Assembly (NCBI GenBank): GCA_947626765.1 | Contig: CANQTQ010000013.1 | Span: forward strand, 1-39,905 | Direction of reading: 5' to 3' | Length of the DNA stretch: 39,905 nucleotides | DNA from: an uncultured Clostridia bacterium | GTDB lineage: Bacteria; Bacillota; Clostridia; TANB77; CAG-508 | Shown here: positions 16,367 to 25,004 of the stretch, one piece after another | Layout of the letters: each line of letters begins with the position of its first letter | Position numbering within the stretch: position 1 is the first letter of the stretch | Translations under genes and position numbers: made by a program | Notes under the pieces: model-generated | The model's input: the letters and a program-made list of their open reading frames with translations, nothing else | Databases searched by the model: none | Told to the model about the DNA's origin: nothing

Positions 16367-17245
16367 TTATTTTATTTGTTTTGAAACTTCCTCTGCAAAG
16401 TTTTCTTCTCTTTTTTGTAATCCTTCACCTTTTTCAAATCTTGCAAATCTAACTATTTTAGCGCCTTTGCTTTCTACTAATTTTCCAACTTTTTGGTCAG
16501 GGTCTTTTACAAAGTCTTGTTCTACTAAACAAATTTCTCCATAGAATTTTCCAATTCTACCTTGTACTATTTTCTCTGCAACAGCTTCTGGTTTTCCTTC
16601 ATTAATAGCTTGTGCTTTTAAAATTTCCATTTCATGGTCTACACGTTCTTGTGGAACTGATTCTCTATCTAAGTATTCTGGTCTTGCAGCAGCAATTTGC
16701 ATACAAATATCTTTTGCAAGCTCGCTATTTCCACCTTCTAATTCAACTAAAACTCCAATTTTTCCATCTCCATGAATGTAGCTTTCTATTAATCCTTGTG
16801 ATTCAAATCTTTCAAATCTACGAATTGACATATTCTCACCAATTGTAGCAATTTTATTTGTTAATACATCTTGAACAGTTTTATCTGGTTCAACTATAGA
16901 ATTTTGTGAAAGTAATTCTTCTACTGTAGCTGGATTTTTTTCAGCTATTTGTTTTGCAACATCTGCAACAAAAGTTCTAAATTCTTCATTTTTTGCAACG
17001 AAGTCTGTTTCTGCATTTACTTCTACTACAACTCCTAATTTATGGTCTTCTGTAACATAAGTTGAAACTAAACCTTCTGCTGCAATTCTATCTGATTTTT
17101 TAGCAGCTTTAGCAATTCCTCTTTCACGTAACAATTCAATTGCTTTTTCTTCGTCTCCATCTGTTTCAGTTAATACTTTTTTGCAGTCCATCATTCCTGC
17201 ACCTGTTTTTTCTCTTAACATTTTTACTTGTTCAGCAGTAATCAT
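16367..17245 (-). CDS. tsf: Elongation factor Ts
   Basis: This is a 292-residue nucleotide-exchange factor for EF-Tu. The N-terminal UBA-like domain (MITAEQVKMLREKTGAGMMD, then KAIELLRERG) contacts EF-Tu. The first core motif is VEVNAETDFVAKNEEF, and a second repeat begins with SYIHGDGKIGVLVEL. The ending IVRFARFEKGEGLQKREENFAEEV is typical of clostridial EF-Ts. It follows rpsB in the universal rpsB-tsf order, with an attenuator-like hairpin between. Confidence 0.98.
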   Translation of the reverse strand: MITAEQVKMLREKTGAGMMDCKKVLTETDGDEEKAIELLRERGIAKAAKKSDRIAAEGLVSTYVTEDHKLGVVVEVNAETDFVAKNEEFRTFVADVAKQIAEKNPATVEELLSQNSIVEPDKTVQDVLTNKIATIGENMSIRRFERFESQGLIESYIHGDGKIGVLVELEGGNSELAKDICMQIAAARPEYLDRESVPQERVDHEMEILKAQAINEGKPEAVAEKIVQGRIGKFYGEICLVEQDFVKDPDQKVGKLVESKGAKIVRFARFEKGEGLQKREENFAEEVSKQIK

Positions 17246-17270
17246 AAAAAAATCCTCCCTTTTTTTAAAA

Positions 17271-17316
17271 AAGATGTACCTTTTTTCCTTTTAGTATTTA
17301 GGATAAGGTACATCCT
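17271..17316 (-). terminator. Intercistronic hairpin between rpsB and tsf
   Basis: GATGTACCTT (17273-17282) and AAGGTACATC (17305-17314) form a 10-bp stem. On the minus strand it is followed by TTTTTT. It is probably a leaky terminator or processing site that sets the ratio of S2 to EF-Ts. Confidence 0.6.
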
Positions 17317-17336
17317 TTTATTTATTAACTATTTTA

Positions 17337-18269
17337 TTATTCAGCTGTTTCTTCTGTTTCAGCTTTTTTTCTTGTTCTTTTTGGTTTTTCTACTTCTTCA
17401 GTAGCTTCTTCTTCATTAACTTCTGCTTCTTCTTTTTTAGCTCTTTTAGTAGCTCTTTTTGGTTTTTCTTGAGCTACTTCTTCAGTAGTTTCAGTTTCAG
17501 CTTCTGCCTCTGCTTCTACTACTTCTTCCATATCTGTAGGCTCTACAGTTTCATCTATTACAGCTTCTTCTACTGTTTCCATAGATTCACCTTGTTTGCC
17601 TTCAATAACTGCATTTGCCATGCAATCTGCAATTAGTTTAACTGCACGAATTGCATCATCATTTCCTGGTATAGCATAATCTAGTTCTTCTGGATTGCAG
17701 TTTGTATCTACTAAACCAATAACTGGAATACCTAATTTTTTAGCTTCTAATATTCCAATTCTTTCTTTTTTAGGGTCTACTATAAACATAACTCCTGGTA
17801 AATCTTCCATGTTTTTAATTCCACCAAGATTTTTTTCTAGTTTTTCCATTTCTTTCTTTAAAAGAATAACTTCTTTTTTAGGTAATACATCAAATGTACC
17901 ATCTGTTTGCATTGTTTCTAATTGTGTTAATCTTTTAATTCTTGTTCTAATTGTTTCGAAGTTTGTTAATGTACCACCTAACCATCTTTGATTAACATAG
18001 TACATACCGCATTTTTCAGCTGCTTCTTTTACACATTCTTGTGCTTGTTTTTTAGTTCCTACGAATAGAACTGTTTTTCCTTCTTCTGCTTGCTCTTTTA
18101 AGAAAGCATAAGCTTCATCTAATTTTTTAGATGTTTTTTGTAAGTCGATGATATGGATACCATTTCTAGCTTGGAATATATATTCAGCCATTTTTGGATC
18201 CCATCTTCTTGTTTGATGTCCAAAGTGAACACCAGCTTCTAGTAATTGTTTCATTGCAACTACTGCCAT
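17337..18269 (-). CDS. rpsB: 30S ribosomal protein S2 with long acidic/basic tail
   Basis: This is a 310-residue S2. Core motifs run from [18 protein letters not shown] through [25 protein letters not shown] and [14 protein letters not shown] to the [21 protein letters not shown] region (about residues 1-225). From about residue 230 the protein carries an extra 80 residues rich in Glu, Thr, Val and Ala with Lys-Arg clusters ([23 protein letters not shown]). Such tails occur in some clostridial S2 proteins but are absent from the standard S2 of about 230-240 residues. It is the first gene of the rpsB-tsf operon, with a long structured leader. Confidence 0.98.
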   Translation of the reverse strand: MAVVAMKQLLEAGVHFGHQTRRWDPKMAEYIFQARNGIHIIDLQKTSKKLDEAYAFLKEQAEEGKTVLFVGTKKQAQECVKEAAEKCGMYYVNQRWLGGTLTNFETIRTRIKRLTQLETMQTDGTFDVLPKKEVILLKKEMEKLEKNLGGIKNMEDLPGVMFIVDPKKERIGILEAKKLGIPVIGLVDTNCNPEELDYAIPGNDDAIRAVKLIADCMANAVIEGKQGESMETVEEAVIDETVEPTDMEEVVEAEAEAETETTEEVAQEKPKRATKRAKKEEAEVNEEEATEEVEKPKRTRKKAETEETAE

Positions 18270-18384
18270 AATTTAATTCCTCCTTTTAGTTATTCCTCCA
18301 TATTGCTAATAACGCATAAAAAGACTTAAAGTTTAAGCACTTTTTTTATGCTCACAATATGTGTGTATTTTCATAACGAGAACT
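18270..18384 (-). promoter_or_regulatory. Structured 5' leader of rpsB
   Basis: The leader is about 110 nt between the predicted start of transcription and the rpsB ATG. It contains a strong hairpin, GCATAAAAA ... TTTTTATGC with an inner arm, just upstream of the Shine-Dalgarno. Ribosomal protein S2 leaders are autoregulatory in several bacteria; this one is a candidate by position only. Confidence 0.45.
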
Positions 18385-18414
18385 ATTATATCATAAAAAG
18401 TGTTGCAAATGCAA
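18385..18414 (-). promoter_or_regulatory. Promoter of rpsB-tsf
   Basis: TTGCAT (18414-18409) and TATAAT (18390-18385) are on the minus strand with an 18-nt spacer. The -35 region overlaps the terminator hairpin of the upstream membrane-protein gene. Confidence 0.55.
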
Positions 18415-18422
18415 CACTTTTT
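18395..18422 (-). terminator. Terminator of the large membrane-protein gene
   Basis: The perfect 12-bp stem AAAAAGTGTTGC/GCAACACTTTTT with a 4-nt loop lies about 35 nt behind the stop codon of the 18459-20336 gene and in front of rpsB. Confidence 0.8.
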
Positions 18423-18458
18423 TAGATTAATTTTGCTTTTTTATATGGAATTTAACTT

Positions 18459-20336
18459 TTAACTAACCTGATTTTGCTTTTTTCTTGATTTTATTATATA
18501 TACTATAAAAGAACAAATTGTAACTAATGATACAATATCTGCATAAATATATAGTGGCTTTTCTTTATAATCTACTATTATTGTTCCAGATTTCTTTTCA
18601 GTTAAATTTACTCTAACTACATTATTATTTCCAATTGTTATATTTAATTTATTTCCATTTTCATCTTTTGCTACATATCCTGGGTAGTATAGTAATGGTA
18701 CTTCTATATAACCACTATCTACACCATTTGTATAATTTAGCACTATTTTACTTCCATTTTTTTCATAATTATTAACAACAATTGATTTATTTGAAGTATT
18801 ATATTGGTTTTCGTAAAATAATGAAGTATTAGTACCTTCCAAATAATATTCTGGATATGGAATAGGATTATAATTAATAATTTTATACTTTTCTTGTTTT
18901 GAATATGGTGCTACAATTATTGTAAAAATTGCTATTGATATTAAACCAATTCCAAATATTATTTTGTAATTTTCTATAAAGCTTTTGTTATTATCATATT
19001 TTGAATCTACATATTTGCCAATAATTATGCTCATTGCCATTGTAATTGTTACAGTTGTTGGTCCTAAAAATCTCCATGCAAATTGCATTGTTGCAGATAG
19101 CCATCTTATTATTTTGAAGTTATCCTGCAATTCTTTCCATGGGATAATTGATGTTGAAAGTATTAAAAATGCAAGTCCTAAAAGTGTTAATATTTTAATA
19201 AATTTATTGTTATCATCATTTTTAGTTTTCCATAAATATATTATGCAAAGTGGTATTCCTATTGTACATAGTAGTCCCAAAGAAAGATTCATTTCATCTG
19301 ACATACCCTTGCTTATATCTTTTGATAACCTATAGCTTTCAATGTCATCAAATACATTAAATAATTCTGCTGGTATTACATTATCAGAATCAAACGTATG
19401 AACATTTTCTTCTTCTGGTCTTGCTTTTACTGTTAAATTTAAACTATATCCTTGTAAAAATGGTACAATAAACCATAAGTTTATTAATATAATTGTAAAT
19501 CCAGATAGTATAATATACATGTATCTTTTTTCTTTAATAATATTTTTTATAAAGTATAAAAGTATTACTAAACATACAATTGCTGTTGTAATTATACTTA
19601 GTATGTGTGATTGTATTACACATGTAATTCCTATTACAAATATATACCATTTGTTTTTATTTCCTATACATATTTCATATAATCCCCATATTACTAATGG
19701 GAAAAAGGCCAGAGCTAATGTTTCGCCAATAGCACCCCTTGTATATATTGTTACCAACCTATAAGTTGCTGTTGCATATATAATTGCTCCTATAAGTCCT
19801 GCTGATGTGGATTTTGAGATTTTTTTAACAGATATATACATACAAAATACAGCTGCCATGTTTATAAAAAATAATAATATTTTGTATGAGAATACAATTG
19901 ATGTATTTAATGCTCTTAATATTGCTGGAATATAAATAAATAGTTCTGGGTACATCATTGGTACAGCATAGCCATAACCATTATTTACTAAAGGATATAT
20001 TCTAGCTGGAATTTGAAAGCTTTTAATAGCACTTTTTAGTCCATTAATCCTCATTAAGTTAAATTCTAGGTCATGAGAGTACACAATGTAATCATTATAT
20101 AGCGGATAGCTTACAAATAATACTATTGCTATTAGTACAAGTCCTATTTTAGTTTTATTACTCATATTTTTTTTGAAAAGTAATATTCCTATAGACAATA
20201 TAGTAACTAACAATAAAATTTCTTGTATATATATATCTGATGTTCCACTTTTATCATTATTAAATTTTAATATAAATAGCATTATTGCAATAATGCTAAT
20301 AATGCTATATGCTATTATACCTTTTTTAAGTTTCAT
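18459..20336 (-). CDS. Large polytopic membrane protein (GT-C / YfhO-like)
   Basis: This is a 625-residue integral membrane protein with about twelve hydrophobic segments and a C-terminal extracytoplasmic beta-rich region (about residues 510-600, with VVRVNLTEKKSGTIIVDYKEK) before a last helix. The early loop contains YIVYSHDLEFNLMRINGLKSA, with the acidic pair seen in GT-C glycosyltransferases and in the 6-pyruvoyl-tetrahydropterin-synthase-related/YfhO class. It may transfer sugars from polyprenyl carriers to the wall or lipids; this is inference from topology. I chose the ATG at 20336, preceded by GGAGAG, over an upstream in-frame ATG at 20384. It stands alone with its own terminator. Confidence 0.7.
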   Translation of the reverse strand: MKLKKGIIAYSIISIIAIMLFILKFNNDKSGTSDIYIQEILLLVTILSIGILLFKKNMSNKTKIGLVLIAIVLFVSYPLYNDYIVYSHDLEFNLMRINGLKSAIKSFQIPARIYPLVNNGYGYAVPMMYPELFIYIPAILRALNTSIVFSYKILLFFINMAAVFCMYISVKKISKSTSAGLIGAIIYATATYRLVTIYTRGAIGETLALAFFPLVIWGLYEICIGNKNKWYIFVIGITCVIQSHILSIITTAIVCLVILLYFIKNIIKEKRYMYIILSGFTIILINLWFIVPFLQGYSLNLTVKARPEEENVHTFDSDNVIPAELFNVFDDIESYRLSKDISKGMSDEMNLSLGLLCTIGIPLCIIYLWKTKNDDNNKFIKILTLLGLAFLILSTSIIPWKELQDNFKIIRWLSATMQFAWRFLGPTTVTITMAMSIIIGKYVDSKYDNNKSFIENYKIIFGIGLISIAIFTIIVAPYSKQEKYKIINYNPIPYPEYYLEGTNTSLFYENQYNTSNKSIVVNNYEKNGSKIVLNYTNGVDSGYIEVPLLYYPGYVAKDENGNKLNITIGNNNVVRVNLTEKKSGTIIVDYKEKPLYIYADIVSLVTICSFIVYIIKSRKKQNQVS

Positions 20337-20441
20337 TAATTCTCTCCATTTTCTATTTTTTGAAAATGACATTTTAAAATGCAATTTTCTTAAAAAAACA
20401 ATGTTATGTTTTATTAATTTACTTAATTTAATATTTTTTAT

Positions 20442-20990
20442 TTATGCAAAATATCTTTTTAATAATCCGTCAAATCCTCTTCCATGGCGAGCTTCATCTT
20501 TGCACATTTCATGAACTGTATCATGTATTGCATCATAACCAAGTTGTTTTGCCTTTGTTGCAAGTTCTTTTTTACCCATGCAAGCGCCATGTTCTGCCAT
20601 TGCTCTTAAAGATACATTTTTCTTTGTATCTGGGTAAACTACCTCTCCTAATAGTTCTGCAAATTTTGCAGCATGTTCTGCTTCTTCAAGTGCATATCTT
20701 TTGAATGCTTCAGCTATTTCTGGGTATCCTTCTCTATCTGCTTGTCTGCTCATTGCTAAATACATTCCAACTTCTGTACATTCTCCTGTAAAGTTTTCTC
20801 TTAATCCTTTTACTACTTCTTCATCTAAACCTTGTGCAACACCTATTACATGTTCATCTGCATAAGATTTTCCTCCTGCTTCTTCTTTTAATTCAAATTT
20901 ATCTTTTGGAGCACCACATTGTGGGCATTTTTCTGGAGCTTCTTCTCCAAAGTGGATATATCCACATACTTTACATACATAAGCTTTCAT
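20442..20990 (-). CDS. Reverse rubrerythrin (rubredoxin + ferritin-like diiron protein)
   Basis: This is a 182-residue oxidative-stress protein. The rubredoxin domain comes first (CKVCGY ... CPQCGAP, residues 6-27), and the four-helix ferritin-like domain follows with diiron ligands in [30 protein letters not shown] and DEARHG. Rubredoxin at the N-terminus defines the reverse-rubrerythrin type of anaerobes, which acts as an NADH-linked peroxide/oxygen reductase through a partner reductase. The AGGAGG Shine-Dalgarno is correctly spaced. It is monocistronic. Confidence 0.95.
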   Translation of the reverse strand: MKAYVCKVCGYIHFGEEAPEKCPQCGAPKDKFELKEEAGGKSYADEHVIGVAQGLDEEVVKGLRENFTGECTEVGMYLAMSRQADREGYPEIAEAFKRYALEEAEHAAKFAELLGEVVYPDTKKNVSLRAMAEHGACMGKKELATKAKQLGYDAIHDTVHEMCKDEARHGRGFDGLLKRYFA

Positions 20991-21289
20991 TGTTTTTCCT
21001 CCTAATTTTATAATATATGATGTAAAATTAATATCACAAAAAGTTTATTACATCATATTAATATTTTTTACAGTTAAAATAATAAAATATTTTTTTTAAA
21101 AAAGCAATATTTTTTTATTAATTAAAATTTAAAATATTTTAATATTTTTTGTATCTTTTTGTATTTTTTTATGATATACTTTTTTATTATAAATGAAAAT
21201 TTAAAAATTTATTTTTATTTTAGCAGATTTTTAATTACATAAGAATAATGTGACATGCATTTTATATTATTTTTTAGGAGGCTTAGTAT
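20991..21289. other. AT-rich intergenic region, divergent genes
   Basis: 299 bases between the divergent rubrerythrin and zinc-ribbon genes, almost wholly A/T with many short T and A runs. I see no ORF with a ribosome-binding site and no convincing hairpin. Promoters for both genes must lie here, but the low complexity prevents a confident choice. The Shine-Dalgarno AGGAGG for the 21290 gene is at its right end. Confidence 0.6.
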
Positions 21290-21550
21290 ATGAATTTTAA
21301 TAAATGTTGTCGTTGTGGATGTTTTTTTGTTTCAGAAAATGCAGTATGTCCAAATTGTGAGCAAAAAGATAATGCAGAAATGGGTAGATTAAGAAATTAC
21401 ATTGACGAAAATATAAATAATGCTAATGTTTATAATATGGATAATGTTATTTCTTGTACAGGTATTACAGCTAATAACTTAAACCGTTTTTTAGCGCAAG
21501 AACAGTTTGCTGATTTTGCAAGTCAAATTGAAAGAAGAAAATTAGATTAA
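21290..21550 (+). CDS. Zinc-ribbon / HTH-like small regulator (YvyF-like)
   Basis: This 86-residue protein has an N-terminal zinc ribbon (CCRCGCFFVSENAVCPNC, residues about 6-23) and a C-terminal helical half (NYIDENINNANVYNMDNVIS..TGITANNLNRFLAQ) that looks like a degenerate helix-turn-helix. The layout matches the flagellar-operon YvyF/TIGR03826-type proteins and small zinc-ribbon regulators. A strong AGGAGG Shine-Dalgarno precedes it. It is alone on the plus strand, converging on pdp with a shared terminator, and no flagellar genes are nearby, so its role is open. Confidence 0.75.
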   Translation: MNFNKCCRCGCFFVSENAVCPNCEQKDNAEMGRLRNYIDENINNANVYNMDNVISCTGITANNLNRFLAQEQFADFASQIERRKLD

Positions 21551-21592
21551 AAAATAGCAAAGGTGGCTGAAAGCCACTTTTGCTATTTTTTT
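21551..21592. terminator. Bidirectional terminator
   Basis: The perfect stem AAATAGCAAAGTGGCT-type (16-17 bp) with a GAAA-type loop is flanked by A and T runs. It serves both the zinc-ribbon gene and the convergent pdp gene, whose stop codon is at 21595. Confidence 0.92.
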
Positions 21593-21594
21593 AA

Positions 21595-22896
21595 TTATGC
21601 TATTACTTTTAAAATATTTTTCTTTAATTCTGGTTTTTGGTCTTTAATTTCATAAACCATTTGTAAATTTTTTGCTTGTATATTTGCTAGGTTTTCATTA
21701 TTTGCATGAATATATGCTAGCACTTCACCTTTTTGCACTTTGCTTCCTATTTTCTTTTCTAAAACAATTCCCACTTCTGGAGAAATAATATCTTCCTTTT
21801 TTATTCTTCCTGCTCCTAAATTCATAGATATTGTTCCTACTTTTTGAGCATTTAAACTAGCAACATATCCATTACTTTGTGCCACTACTGGCAATACATA
21901 TTTAGCCTTTTTAAAATTATTTGTATTCTTCAAAAAGCTTATATCTCCACCTTGTGATGATATCCAATTTTTAAATTTTTCAAAAGCTTTCCCATTTTCA
22001 ATATTCTCTAATATTTTTTTCTTGTTTTCTTCTATATTCTCTCCCTTATTTGCTAACTTCATCATGTAACTACCTAATTCTAAAATTACTTCTTTTACAT
22101 CTTGCTGCATATTTCCCTTTAAAAATTCTACTGCCTCTATAACTTCCAAAGAATTTCCTACTGCTTTTCCTAAAGGTTCTTCCATGTTTGTTATTACACA
22201 AACTGTTTTTTTATTTGCCAAATTTCCTATTTTTTTCATCATGTTAGCTAAATTTTCTGCATCTTTTAAATTTTTCATAAAAGCTCCGCTTCCACAAGTT
22301 ACATCTAATACAATTTTGTTAGCACCTGCAGCTATTTTTTTGCTCATAATACTAGAACTAATAAGTGGAATACTTTCTGTTGCAGATATAACATCTCTTA
22401 GTGCATATAACTTTTTATCTGCTGGAGCCAAGTTTAAAGTTTGACCAATTATAGATATACCATTTTGTTTAACATTTTGTATAAATTCTTCTATTTTAAG
22501 GTTTGTTTTATATCCTGGTATTGATTCTAGTTTGTCTATTGTACCTCCTGTATAGCCTAGTCCTCTTCCAGACATTTTTGCAACCGGAATATTAAAAGAT
22601 GCAATTATCGGAGCTAAAATTAAAGTTACTTTATCTCCTATTCCTCCTGTAGAATGTTTATCTACAACTGTTCCTAATTCTGATAAGTTTAAAATATCAC
22701 CAGAATTTGCCATAGCAAGTGTTAAGTTTGTAGTTTCCTCATCACTCATACCATTTATATAAATTGCCATTACTAAAGCTGCTGCTTGGTAATCTGCAAT
22801 ACTTCCATTTGTATAATTTGTAATAAAATATTCAATTTCTTCTTTATTAAGCTCTAATTTATCTCTTTTTTTAGCTATTATTTCTTGAATGTTCAT
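21595..22896 (-). CDS. pdp: Pyrimidine-nucleoside phosphorylase
   Basis: This is a 433-residue enzyme cleaving uridine/thymidine with phosphate to base and (deoxy)ribose-1-phosphate. The characteristic motif DKHSTGGIGDKVT binds phosphate, and MSGRGLGYTGGTIDKLESIPG and LYALRDVISATESI are the conserved substrate motifs. The C-terminal domain has the GAGRIKKEDIISPEVGIVLEKK block. The length fits Pdp/DeoA; the Firmicutes-type enzyme is favoured. It is encoded with rnhB 29 bp upstream on the same strand and feeds nucleoside salvage. Confidence 0.95.
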   Translation of the reverse strand: MNIQEIIAKKRDKLELNKEEIEYFITNYTNGSIADYQAAALVMAIYINGMSDEETTNLTLAMANSGDILNLSELGTVVDKHSTGGIGDKVTLILAPIIASFNIPVAKMSGRGLGYTGGTIDKLESIPGYKTNLKIEEFIQNVKQNGISIIGQTLNLAPADKKLYALRDVISATESIPLISSSIMSKKIAAGANKIVLDVTCGSGAFMKNLKDAENLANMMKKIGNLANKKTVCVITNMEEPLGKAVGNSLEVIEAVEFLKGNMQQDVKEVILELGSYMMKLANKGENIEENKKKILENIENGKAFEKFKNWISSQGGDISFLKNTNNFKKAKYVLPVVAQSNGYVASLNAQKVGTISMNLGAGRIKKEDIISPEVGIVLEKKIGSKVQKGEVLAYIHANNENLANIQAKNLQMVYEIKDQKPELKKNILKVIA

Positions 22897-22925
22897 TTTA
22901 GAAATTTTCCTTTCTTGATTTATTA

Positions 22926-23576
22926 TTATACAAAATGTGTTATAAAAGTTTTTCTATGAAGTGGACATGGTCCATATTCTTTAATTGCTTTAATATGTTT
23001 TGCTGTTCCATAACCTTTATGTGCTTCAAACCCATATTCTGGATAAACTTGATTCCATTGTCTCATTATTCTATCCCTTGTAACTTTTGCAATTATAGAG
23101 GCACATGCTATTGAATAACTAATTGCATCTCCATGTATAATAGATTTATATGGTATTCCATCTGTATCTATTTTAGTAAGTGCATCTACTAAAATAACTT
23201 CTGGTTTTTGCAGACCTTTTTTAGTTAAGTTTTCTTCTGCTTCTTTTATAGCTATTGTTAGCCCTTTTTTTGTAGCTTGTAGAATATTTATTTCATCAAT
23301 TTCTGTTTGATTAATGATTCCTATTCCATAACTAATTGCTTCATTTATAATTAATTCATATAATTTTTCTCTTTTTTTCTCTGCAATTTTTTTAGAGTCA
23401 TTTATACCCTCTATCATAGAATTTTTTGGCATTATACAACAGGCTACAACTACTGGCCCTGCTAAAGGACCTCTACCAGCTTCATCTATTCCCGCAATTA
23501 GTTTAACACCTTTTTTATAAAATTCTATTTCTTCTTTTTTTAAATTAGTTAATCTTTCTAATTCTTTTTCCTTCAT
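22926..23576 (-). CDS. rnhB: Ribonuclease HII
   Basis: This is a 216-residue endonuclease that removes ribonucleotides from DNA. The catalytic acidic residues are visible: IAGIDEAGRGPLAGPV (Asp-Glu), VILVDALTK (Asp) and the following basic/acidic residues in IIAKVTRDRIM. HKGYGTAKHIKAI and GPCPLHRKTF close the protein. The N-terminal helical extension is typical of the Bacillus type. It is upstream of pdp. Confidence 0.97.
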   Translation of the reverse strand: MKEKELERLTNLKKEEIEFYKKGVKLIAGIDEAGRGPLAGPVVVACCIMPKNSMIEGINDSKKIAEKKREKLYELIINEAISYGIGIINQTEIDEINILQATKKGLTIAIKEAEENLTKKGLQKPEVILVDALTKIDTDGIPYKSIIHGDAISYSIACASIIAKVTRDRIMRQWNQVYPEYGFEAHKGYGTAKHIKAIKEYGPCPLHRKTFITHFV

Positions 23577-23648
23577 TGCTTTTTCCTTTTACAATATTTA
23601 CTAAATTTTAATATTTTAAATCTACAGTTCTTTGTTAGTTTTTTAAAT

Positions 23649-24143
23649 TTACTCATTTATATTTGCGTGCAAATTTTCTATTTCTGTTAATTCGTAGTAA
23701 GTATTTCCATCAGAATAAGTAAAACCTTTTGTATAATAAACTTCATTTGTAGTGTACTCTACAATATAGTAAGTATTTTCTTCTAATGTTACTTGTTTTA
23801 AGTCAAGCTCTTCTAAATCTTTCTCACTTAATACATAATATTTTTTATCTTTTTGGCTAATATCAATATTTTCGTTTTCCAAAAATTGTTTAATAGTCTC
23901 GTTTTCTTGCATATCTGCAATTTTTGTTCCTTTTAGTACTTCTTCTTTTTTCTTTTCTAAAGTATATTCTCCTTGTATTGTTTTTACTTTTGCTTGAACT
24001 AACAACATATCTGTTTTAATATCTTCTAAATATTCTTTTGCATATTGCATTCTAGCATAATATACTATAGCAAAAACTAATGCAGTAATAACTACTACTA
24101 AAATAGCGGTTGTTATTAATGTCATTGCCTTTTCGCTTTTCAT
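23649..24143 (-). CDS. Pilin-like membrane protein
   Basis: This is a 164-residue protein with a type IV pilin-like N-terminus: a short basic leader (MKSEKA), MTLITT, then a hydrophobic helix (about residues 7-28) running into an amphipathic Lys/Glu-rich helix to residue 75, then a small beta-rich head with repeated Tyr/Thr (TYYIVEYTTNEVYYTKG). Ala before Met-Thr-Leu is a possible prepilin peptidase site, but the Glu at +5 of true pilins is Thr. It may be a minor pseudopilin or a cell-surface protein. No pilus assembly genes are adjacent. The frame and Shine-Dalgarno are good; I do not recognise the family. Confidence 0.6.
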   Translation of the reverse strand: MKSEKAMTLITTAILVVVITALVFAIVYYARMQYAKEYLEDIKTDMLLVQAKVKTIQGEYTLEKKKEEVLKGTKIADMQENETIKQFLENENIDISQKDKKYYVLSEKDLEELDLKQVTLEENTYYIVEYTTNEVYYTKGFTYSDGNTYYELTEIENLHANINE

Positions 24144-24282
24144 TTTTAATCACATTCCTTCCATATGCACAAATCTGCTTAAAAAAGATTTAAATTTTTC
24201 AACATTATTCTTCTTTTTTTGCTTTATTATTTTAATACTATATCATAAAAATACAAAATGAGCAATAATAGATTTTGGTTAA

Positions 24283-24341
24283 AATGGAGCTTAGATATAT
24301 ACTCTTAAGAAAATAAGAATACATATTTAAGCTCCATTTGG
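24283..24341 (-). terminator. Long hairpin behind the coiled-coil gene
   Basis: Arms AAATGGAGCTTA and TAAGCTCCATTT with an almost fully paired interior give a hairpin of about 56 nt. It sits 45 nt behind the stop at 24386 and is followed on the minus strand by TTTT. Confidence 0.75.
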
Positions 24342-24385
24342 TTTCGAAATAAGTGAATTTTTACACTATAATTTTGAAATAAATT

Positions 24386-24745
24386 TTAAGATGACATTTT
24401 TGATAGCCTTTTTGGGTCTTGACTAGAAATTGTTTCTAAGGCTGCAATTCTAATAGAATGAGTTTGAGTTACTTGTTCTAAATTTTCTACTTTTTCTTCT
24501 AACTCTTCTTGTTTTTGTTGATGCATAGAATAACCATCAAAAAGTGCTGGTATTTTATTTGTAACTGCATCTTCAACAATAAGCATTGTTCTTTGAAAGC
24601 TTTTCATCATTTCCTTTAATTCTTTTATGTCTTCATCATGCCTTTTTAATATAGCTTTAATTTCTTTCATGTCTTTATCATAAATGTCTTTCTTTACGCA
24701 TTGGCTTAATTCAGCCTTAACTTCTTTCATTAGTTGATCTTCCAT
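24386..24745 (-). CDS. Coiled-coil protein of unknown function
   Basis: This protein of about 119 residues is almost entirely charged helix: heptad-like Glu/Lys/Asp/Leu runs such as MKEIKAILKRHDEDIKELKE and EELEEKVENLEQVTQ, with a short non-helical centre (KIPALFDGY). Such proteins are common in clostridia without known function. I used ATG at 24745, since the Shine-Dalgarno AGGTGG overlaps the in-frame GTG at 24757. The leader GAAAGGTGGTGAAAAATATG is identical to that of the ferredoxin gene at 11360. It is monocistronic with a large terminator. Confidence 0.65.
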   Translation of the reverse strand: MEDQLMKEVKAELSQCVKKDIYDKDMKEIKAILKRHDEDIKELKEMMKSFQRTMLIVEDAVTNKIPALFDGYSMHQQKQEELEEKVENLEQVTQTHSIRIAALETISSQDPKRLSKMSS

Positions 24746-25004
24746 ATTTTTCACCACCTTTCTTTTAAAACTTCAAGTTTTATTAACTTGATAAAACCGA
24801 TTATATCAATTTTAATTTTTATAATCAACCTTTTTATAAAAATTTACCAATAAATTTTACGACATTTTTTTACATTTTTCTACATTGCTAATAGACTAGA
24901 AAAAATACAAAATATTCACATTTTTTTCACAAATATGTTGTATTATAATAGTGTTTTAAGATATTATATATTAAAATAAAATATAAAATTTCGGAGGTAA
25001 AACA

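Noticed and set aside
22965-22985. GGACATGGTCC within rnhB as another repeat copy
   Set aside because: It encodes the conserved GPCPLH motif of RNase HII.
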